NCBI GenBank assembly: GCA_002770955.1
Contig: PCUH01000087.1
Coordinates: 1-26,600 of the forward strand
Reading direction: 5' to 3'
Origin: Flavobacteriales bacterium CG18_big_fil_WC_8_21_14_2_50_32_9
GTDB taxonomy: Bacteria; Bacteroidota; Bacteroidia; Flavobacteriales_E; Vicingaceae
Length of the DNA stretch: 26,600 nucleotides
The position numbers and the translations under genes were made by a program. This document shows, one piece after another, positions 21,166 through 26,600 of the stretch. A model generated the notes under the pieces. The model searched no databases. It was not told where the DNA came from and worked only from the letters and a program-made list of their open reading frames with translations. Positions within the stretch are counted from its first letter, which is position 1. Each line of letters starts with the position of its first letter.

Positions 21166-21837
21166 ATGACCTACGAAAAAAAATTATTAGAACATCTTTT
21201 AACATTCATTTCTGAAAATAAAAACGAACTGTTTCTAAAAATAATAAATGAACGTACACAACATTGCACAGTCATTTTAGAAGATATTTTTCAGCCTCAG
21301 AATGCTAGTGCCGTTCTGCGAAGTTGTGATGTTTTTGGGATTCAAGATGTTCATATTATTGAAAATAGAAATACATACAATGTTAATCCAAAAGTAGTGC
21401 AAGGTGCTTCAAAATGGATTAACATAAACAAATATAATGAATTTGAAAATAACACACTTTCTTGTATAAATGCGTTGAAAAACAAAGGGTATAAGATTTA
21501 TGCAACTTCACCCCATGCAATAAATTATTCAATTCAAGACATTCCTATTAATAACAAGTTTGCCCTATTGTTTGGAACAGAGAAAGAGGGTCTTTCTGAA
21601 ATTGCATTATCTAATGCTGATGAACTTGTGAAAATTCCTATGGTTGGATTTACTGAAAGTTTGAATATTTCTGTGTCTGCAGCGATTTGTTTATACGAAG
21701 TAACTAAAAGATTACATGAATCAACTATTGATTGGCAACTTACCGAAGAGGAAAAGATAACTCAGCTAATTCAATGGACAAAAAAAGTCATTAAACGAGG
21801 CGAAGCTATTGAAAGAGCTTTTTTAAAAACGCTATAA
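21166..21837 (+). CDS. TrmH/SpoU-family tRNA/rRNA 2'-O-methyltransferase
   Basis: The 223-residue protein has the three SPOUT motifs: N-A-S-A-V-L-R-S (46-53, catalytic Arg52), L-F-G-T-E-K-E-G-L-S (135-144) and I-P-M-V-G-F-T-E-S-L-N-I-S-V-S-A-A-I (157-174), which form the trefoil-knot AdoMet site. The N-terminal helices and basic C-terminal tail (KKVIKRGEAIERAFLKTL) resemble TrmH, which methylates the 2'-OH of tRNA guanosine 18; a 23S rRNA target cannot be excluded. Cytoplasmic. Its stop is 4 nt from the convergent stop of the LEA_2 gene with no terminator between. Confidence 0.88.
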   Translation: MTYEKKLLEHLLTFISENKNELFLKIINERTQHCTVILEDIFQPQNASAVLRSCDVFGIQDVHIIENRNTYNVNPKVVQGASKWININKYNEFENNTLSCINALKNKGYKIYATSPHAINYSIQDIPINNKFALLFGTEKEGLSEIALSNADELVKIPMVGFTESLNISVSAAICLYEVTKRLHESTIDWQLTEEEKITQLIQWTKKVIKRGEAIERAFLKTL

Positions 21838-21841
21838 TTTC

Positions 21842-22312
21842 TTATAAAGCCACATTTTCTTTAAAATCGACAGGTATTTTTTTTACCACTCCTTTGGCTT
21901 TAGCTTTTATTTCTCCTTGCACATGAATAAGAACATTTTTTTTGCCAATTATCCCTAAAACAAAAGGAATTGTTCCACTTAAAGCATCTTTTAGCGGTGT
22001 GGAAATTAGTATTTCATGAATCTCATTTGATTTTTTTGGAAGTATAAGTTTGTTTTGTAAAATGGTTTTACCAATTTTTTTGTCTTTAATATATAAATCT
22101 AAATCTCCATCAGTAATGCTTATTTTATAATTGTTGGGGTTTTCAATTTGCAGCTCAACAAAAAACTCAATTTCTGAAACAGAAAATTTTTTCACCCCAA
22201 CACGCTCGATTTTATTAACTTTCACATCTTTATATGAGTTACAGCTAACCATAAAGAAGCTACAGGTAATTATAATGGACACCAAAAAAAGTGAAAACCC
22301 TTTTTTTATCAT
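21842..22312 (-). CDS. LEA type 2 family lipoprotein
   Basis: The 156-residue protein has a lipoprotein signal with lipobox M-V-S-C (Cys24), then a LEA_2-like beta-sandwich (~residues 30-150: E-F-F-V-E-L-Q-I-E-N-P-N-N-Y-K-I-S-I-T-D-G-D-L-D-L-Y, where the E-N-P-N pattern is the LEA_2/WHy hallmark). In bacteria such proteins are membrane-anchored and of unclear role, sometimes linked to desiccation or membrane stress. Its ATG overlaps the M20 peptidase stop by 4 nt (ATGA), so the two are translationally coupled. Length fits a single-domain member. Confidence 0.85.
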   Translation of the reverse strand: MIKKGFSLFLVSIIITCSFFMVSCNSYKDVKVNKIERVGVKKFSVSEIEFFVELQIENPNNYKISITDGDLDLYIKDKKIGKTILQNKLILPKKSNEIHEILISTPLKDALSGTIPFVLGIIGKKNVLIHVQGEIKAKAKGVVKKIPVDFKENVAL

Positions 22313-23712
22313 TCGTTAGATAACTTTGAAAAATGTTCAAAAAATAATGGAATCGTTTCTATTCCTTTAAAATAATTGAAAACTCCATAATGTTCATTTG
22401 GCGAGTGAATAGAGTCAGAATCTAAACCAAAACCCATAAGTACAGATTTTAAACCTAATTCTTGTTCAAACAGTGCTACAATAGGAATACTTCCCCCACT
22501 TCTAACAGGAATAGGTGTTTTACCAAATGTTTCTTCCATTGCATTTTTTGCAGCAACATAACCCGAAAAATCTGTTGGAGTAACATAAGGAGTCCCTCCA
22601 TGATGAGCTGTAACTTTTACTGTTACAGAAGGAGGAGCAATGGATTTAAAATAAGTAGTAAAAAGTGTTGAAATTTCTTCAGAATCTTGATGAGGGACTA
22701 ATCGCATTGAAATTTTAGCGTAGGCTTTTGAAGGTAAAACAGTTTTTGCTCCTTCACCAGTATATCCTCCCCATATTCCATTTACATCTAAAGTAGGTCT
22801 AATGGAATTTCTTTCATTGGTAGTATATCCTGCTTCTCCATCAATATCTGTTAATCCGATAGATTTTTTGTAATCGTCTAAATTAAAAGGAGCTTTTGCC
22901 ATTTCAGCTCTTTCTTCTGTACTAATTATTTCTACTTTATCATAAAAACCAGGAATTGTGATACTGTTTTTATCATCTTTTAATTTGGTAATCATTTCGC
23001 ACAAAATGTTTATTGGATTCCCAACAGCCCCACCATATAAACCAGAATGTAAATCTCTATTTGGCCCTGTAACTTCAACTTCCATATAGCTTAACCCTCT
23101 TAAACCTACAGTAATGGAAGGTATCTGATTAGCAATAATTCCAGTATCAGAAATTAATATTACATCGGCTTTTAGTTTTTCTTTATTTTGTTTTACATAA
23201 GTTTCTAAGTTTTTTGAGCCTATTTCTTCTTCACCTTCTATCATAAACTTCACATTGCAAGTAAGTGAATTTGTTTTCATCATCACTTCAAATGCTTTGA
23301 TATGCATAAACATTTGTCCTTTGTCATCACAAGCTCCTCTTGCAAAAATTGCTCCTTCAGGATGTATTTCTGTTTTTTTAATTATTGGTTCAAAAGGTGG
23401 AGAAGTCCATAAATTAATTGGATCTGGTGGTTGAACATCATAATGTCCATAAACTAAAACGGTTGGTAAATTAGTGTCAATTATTTTATCAGCATAAACA
23501 ATAGGATGACCAGCTGTTGGACAGATTTCTACATGCTCTGCTCCAGCTTCAATAAATCTCTTTTCTACTTCTTGAGCAGTTCTAAGTGTTTCGTTATTGT
23601 AATTTGAATCAGCACTTATTGAAGGAATTTTCAATAATTCCATAAGTTCATTTAAAAATCGTTGTTTATTTGAAGCAATATAATTATTGATGGACTCTTT
23701 TTTTTCTGACAT
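22309..23712 (-). CDS. M20-family dipeptidase (metallopeptidase)
   Basis: The 467-residue protein shows the M20A/CNDP-type di-zinc site: V-L-V-Y-G-H-Y-D-V-Q (His90, Asp92), R-G-A-C-D-D-K-G-Q (the bridging Asp at 129-130), M-I-E-G-E-E-E-I-G-S (catalytic/metal Glu161-162), I-S-D-T for a third acidic ligand, and a late H-S-P-N-E-H motif. A dimerisation (lid) domain lies between (RDLHSGLYGGAVGNP onward). It should cleave dipeptides or small amino-acid amides; no signal peptide, so cytoplasmic. Full length. A weak -7-like box (TAATATTG, 23735-23742) precedes it. It is the first gene of a two-gene unit with the LEA_2 lipoprotein. Confidence 0.93.
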   Translation of the reverse strand: MSEKKESINNYIASNKQRFLNELMELLKIPSISADSNYNNETLRTAQEVEKRFIEAGAEHVEICPTAGHPIVYADKIIDTNLPTVLVYGHYDVQPPDPINLWTSPPFEPIIKKTEIHPEGAIFARGACDDKGQMFMHIKAFEVMMKTNSLTCNVKFMIEGEEEIGSKNLETYVKQNKEKLKADVILISDTGIIANQIPSITVGLRGLSYMEVEVTGPNRDLHSGLYGGAVGNPINILCEMITKLKDDKNSITIPGFYDKVEIISTEERAEMAKAPFNLDDYKKSIGLTDIDGEAGYTTNERNSIRPTLDVNGIWGGYTGEGAKTVLPSKAYAKISMRLVPHQDSEEISTLFTTYFKSIAPPSVTVKVTAHHGGTPYVTPTDFSGYVAAKNAMEETFGKTPIPVRSGGSIPIVALFEQELGLKSVLMGFGLDSDSIHSPNEHYGVFNYFKGIETIPLFFEHFSKLSNE

Positions 23713-23767
23713 AATAAAGGTTTTATTTAGACTCCAATATTACGCATATTAACCCGAAAAATAAATC

Positions 23768-23802
23768 AAAAAGCCATAGGAATTAAATTCCTATGGCTTT
23801 TT
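23768..23802. terminator. Bidirectional intrinsic terminator
   Basis: AAAAAGCCATAGGAAT (23768-23783), TAA loop, and its exact complement ATTCCTATGGCTTTTT (23787-23802): 16-bp perfect arms. On the minus strand it lies 19 nt after the PKD gene's stop and so ends that transcript before the M20 peptidase gene. Confidence 0.92.
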
Positions 23803-23821
23803 ATAATACTGAAGATGAGTT

Positions 23822-26600
23822 TTATTTCATTAAAGTTACTTTACCTATAAATTCATGCCATTCATTAAAAATATCTAAAGCTCTAATTTTATAAGAATAA
23901 ACCTCAGTTTTAGCTAATGTTCCTTTATAAATACCATCCCATTTAGAGTCTAATTGGTAGCCTTCAAACACAACTTCTCCCCATCTATCAAAAACTAAAG
24001 TTTCAAGTTGTTTAATTCCGTAGCCTTGAGCATAAAAGAAGTCATTTATATTATCGTCATCAGGCGAAAATGCACTAGGAATCCAAATTGCAAAAACAGG
24101 ATTAATTTTAATTATTTTTTCAGTAGTATCTTCACATCCATATATGTTTTCCATATAGAGAATTACAGTATATAAACCCGAATCAGCATAAAGATGAACT
24201 GGGTTTTGTTCTGTTGAAGATGCTCCATCACCCAAATCCCAAAGCCACTGACTGGCAATTATGGAATTATCAGTAAAGTCTATTTCGCTGTCATAGATAT
24301 TTGTTGGGGCAGGACCATAACTAAAGCTTGCTGTAGGTATAGGATAAGATTTTATCATGTTAGCAATGGAATCTTTTCCAACACAACCCATATCTGAAAT
24401 AACAGTTAAACTAATTCCATAAGAAGCAACGGAGGTATGTGAAGAATTAGTAAATGAAATTGCATTTGGGTGTTGTTGAGAAGAAGTTCCTGCATCTCCA
24501 AAATTCCAATTCCAAGTTACATTATTTCCAGGTGCATTTATTACCGAAAGGTCTGTAAAATCTACAATAACAGGCGAACAGCTATCTAAAACACTAGCAA
24601 TAAAACTAACTTGTGGTAATGGATGAACTGTTACTGTTTTGGTTAATGAATCTTTACAGCCATAGTTGGTGGTTACCATAAGCTGTGCTTGGTATGTTCC
24701 ATCATTTGTATAAGTATGAATAGGATTCTGAGAATTATTTAAAGGCGTTCCATCATCAAAATCCCATGTCCAAAGCACATTAGACCCTAAGGTTACAGTA
24801 GATAAATCTGTAAATTGTGTATTAAAATTAAGGCAAACATCAACAGGTGTGAAATCTACGACAGGTAGTGGCCAAACATTTACTGTTTGTGTAACTGTAT
24901 CTTTACAATTCTGATCTGTGGTAACAATTAGGGTTACATTATACTGCCCATCATTAGCATACATTTCAGAAGGACTTTGGGTGTTTGACGTATTCGTATT
25001 TCCAAAAGTCCAATTCCAAGCGGCTATATTTCCTGTTGAAACATTAGAATTATCAACAAAATCAATTGCTGTTCCAAAACATTCATCAGTAAAGGTATAA
25101 ATAGCATTTGGCATTGGATGAATGGTGATAGGATTACTTACCGTATCGGCACAACCTGCTTGAGTAGTAACAATTAATTCAACGATATAGGATCCTGCAA
25201 TATAGTTATTAGTAGGGTTTTGGTTTACATCATCCGTTGTATGTATTGGTGTTATAAAATCAAAATCCCAATCCCATTGATTAATGACGCCTCCATTACC
25301 TACCGATTGGTCTGTAAATCCAGCAGTCAAATTCTCACAAATATCTGCAGTAGTAAATGCGGCTGTTGGATTAGGAAACACAGTAACAGGAAGTGTAATG
25401 GTTCCAATACAGCCACTATCAGAGGTAACGGTAAGCGAGGCATTATAAGTACCTGCAGCGGTATAAGTATAAATAGGGTTTTGCAACGCACTCGTACCAA
25501 TCATATCACCAAAATCCCATGCCCAGTTATTAAATGTACCAGGTGTGTTTATTTGAGTAGAATCTGTGAATTGTGTGGGGGTATTTAAACATACATCTGT
25601 AGGACCAAAATTCACAACAGGAACTGGATTAACTACTATCGTTTTTGTGATAGAATCCACACAACCTAAAGCAGTTGCAATATGTAATTCAACTGTGTAT
25701 GACCCTGAAACAGGATATCCATTAGTAGGATTTTGGTTGATATTATCAACGATACCATCATTGGTAAAATCCCAATTCCAGTTAGAAATAGTTCCTCCGT
25801 TAGGTAAAGACAAATCGGTGAAACTAGTTACTGTACCAAAGCATACATAATCAAAATTGAAATCGGCTGTGGGTTGAGGAGAAACACTAATATCTATAGT
25901 AGTATCATGAACACAACCTGTTAAATCAGTAATGGCTAGGTTCACAGAATATGTTCCAGGTCCAGGAAAAATATAGGTAGGGTTTTGAGTGAAGTCATCA
26001 GGATTGTTATCATTATCAAAATCCCATTCCCAGTTAGTAATATTTCCACCACTACCTGCTGTGCTTATATCTGTAAAGCTAGTATTAAACCCTGCACAAG
26101 CAGTATCAGCAGAAAATGATGCTATTGGATTACTGTAAACTTCTACGGGTAAAGTAATATTATCTGTACATCCACTATCTGAAGTAATTGTTAATAACAC
26201 ATTGTAAATTCCAGCTGTAGCATAATTATGTGTTGGATTCTGAGTGTTATCAAGAGGAGAGCCATCTCCAAAATTCCATGCCCAATTGGCTATGGCGCCT
26301 GTTAATATGGTTGATATATCATTGAACGTAACGGCAGTCCCCAAACATTCATTATTTGCACTAAAATTAGCTACAGGATTTGGGTGGACTACTACAGTAT
26401 GTGTGATTGAATCCATACAACCTCCATTGGCTACAACCATTAATTCAACTGTATAAGTACCAGGTCCAGGATAAGTATATGAAGTATTTTGATTGGTATT
26501 ATCCACAATTCCATCATTGTTAAAATCCCAGTTCCAGTTGGTTATTGTTCCTAAAGGCATGGAGGCATCGGTGAAGTTGACGACATTCCCATCGCAGACA
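23822..26600 (-). CDS. Large PKD-repeat secreted protein with type B T9SS sorting domain (5' truncated by the window)
   Basis: The frame is open from the right edge of the window to the stop at 23822-23824, giving 925 visible residues; the true start is outside. I count ten PKD-type units of about 82-90 residues, each with a W-x-W-x-F core (N-W-N-W-D-F, N-W-A-W-N-F) and a G-T-Y-x-V-x-L strand. Most carry one Cys near the start and one in a G-C turn, and the next unit is joined by a hinge ending P-x-P. The last ~85 residues (WIPSAFSPDDDNIND; FDRWGEVVFEG; KVTLMK) are the gliding-motility-associated C-terminal domain, a type IX secretion signal. By family, it is an extracellular adhesin-like protein. 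The paired Cys suggest one disulfide per unit. A terminator follows. Confidence 0.94.
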   Translation of the reverse strand, partial: VCDGNVVNFTDASMPLGTITNWNWDFNNDGIVDNTNQNTSYTYPGPGTYTVELMVVANGGCMDSITHTVVVHPNPVANFSANNECLGTAVTFNDISTILTGAIANWAWNFGDGSPLDNTQNPTHNYATAGIYNVLLTITSDSGCTDNITLPVEVYSNPIASFSADTACAGFNTSFTDISTAGSGGNITNWEWDFDNDNNPDDFTQNPTYIFPGPGTYSVNLAITDLTGCVHDTTIDISVSPQPTADFNFDYVCFGTVTSFTDLSLPNGGTISNWNWDFTNDGIVDNINQNPTNGYPVSGSYTVELHIATALGCVDSITKTIVVNPVPVVNFGPTDVCLNTPTQFTDSTQINTPGTFNNWAWDFGDMIGTSALQNPIYTYTAAGTYNASLTVTSDSGCIGTITLPVTVFPNPTAAFTTADICENLTAGFTDQSVGNGGVINQWDWDFDFITPIHTTDDVNQNPTNNYIAGSYIVELIVTTQAGCADTVSNPITIHPMPNAIYTFTDECFGTAIDFVDNSNVSTGNIAAWNWTFGNTNTSNTQSPSEMYANDGQYNVTLIVTTDQNCKDTVTQTVNVWPLPVVDFTPVDVCLNFNTQFTDLSTVTLGSNVLWTWDFDDGTPLNNSQNPIHTYTNDGTYQAQLMVTTNYGCKDSLTKTVTVHPLPQVSFIASVLDSCSPVIVDFTDLSVINAPGNNVTWNWNFGDAGTSSQQHPNAISFTNSSHTSVASYGISLTVISDMGCVGKDSIANMIKSYPIPTASFSYGPAPTNIYDSEIDFTDNSIIASQWLWDLGDGASSTEQNPVHLYADSGLYTVILYMENIYGCEDTTEKIIKINPVFAIWIPSAFSPDDDNINDFFYAQGYGIKQLETLVFDRWGEVVFEGYQLDSKWDGIYKGTLAKTEVYSYKIRALDIFNEWHEFIGKVTLMK

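Noticed and set aside
24918..26456. Several plus-strand open frames opposite the PKD protein
   Set aside because: They mirror the PKD repeats on the other strand and show the same periodic words; shadows of the real gene.

Overview
The window is low-GC DNA from a member of the Bacteroidota, most likely a Flavobacteriales-type bacterium. The evidence is: two PKD-repeat proteins ending in the gliding-motility-associated (type B) type IX secretion sorting domain; a GSCFA protein, a DUF4292 lipoprotein, a Y_Y_Y-type LytS sensor kinase with a LytTR regulator; start codons preceded by A/T-rich sequence without Shine-Dalgarno motifs; and TAnnTTTG -7 elements typical of the phylum's main sigma factor. 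No tRNA, rRNA, CRISPR array, intact insertion sequence or prophage gene was seen. The window is mainly chromosomal core with short intergenic repeats.

Layout. 1-810 (+) is the 3' end of a PKD/type-B-sorted secreted protein. 966-7277 (-) is a likely six-gene operon read right to left: dut, sugar-phosphate nucleotidyltransferase, TPR lipoprotein, DUF4292 lipoprotein, EnvC-like degenerate LytM protein, GSCFA protein. The last five are packed with gaps under 10 nt or overlaps of 8 and 23 nt. A promoter-like box lies about 245 nt upstream of dut, and the leader between them carries what looks like the C-terminal relic of a four-helix-bundle (S23/IVP) gene. 7588-10540 (-) is a LytS-type sensor kinase/LytTR regulator pair. 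10720-12009 (-) is a secreted Ig-plus-propeller lipoprotein, divergent from a small DUF3820 gene (12077-12301, +). gpmI (12321-13844, -) is divergent from dnaB (14270-15835, +). dnaB is followed by a secreted protein commonly labelled 'asparagine synthetase B' (15933-17195) and a protein with two SPOR-like modules (17554-18288). groES-groEL (18516-20504, -) is divergent from an HU gene (20824-21096, +) and a TrmH-type RNA methyltransferase (21166-21837, +). A LEA_2 lipoprotein and an M20 dipeptidase overlap by 4 nt (21842-23712, -). The right edge (23822-26600, -) is the 3' part of a very large PKD-repeat, type-B-sorted protein.

What stands out. Three direct 9-bp boxes at an exact 21-bp period (10618-10668) lie just upstream of the kinase/LytTR operon. 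Two match the published LytTR recognition consensus perfectly, which implies autoregulation. The EnvC-like protein has lost most LytM zinc ligands and is co-encoded, through overlapping reading frames, with a TPR lipoprotein and a DUF4292 lipoprotein: a candidate envelope module of unknown function. The -7 boxes of dnaB and the trmH-like gene are identical and both end 4 nt before the ATG, suggesting leaderless mRNAs. groES has a -24/-12 (sigma-54-like) motif. The large PKD protein shows a higher-order repeat of three PKD units. Several intergenic palindromes form small dispersed families.
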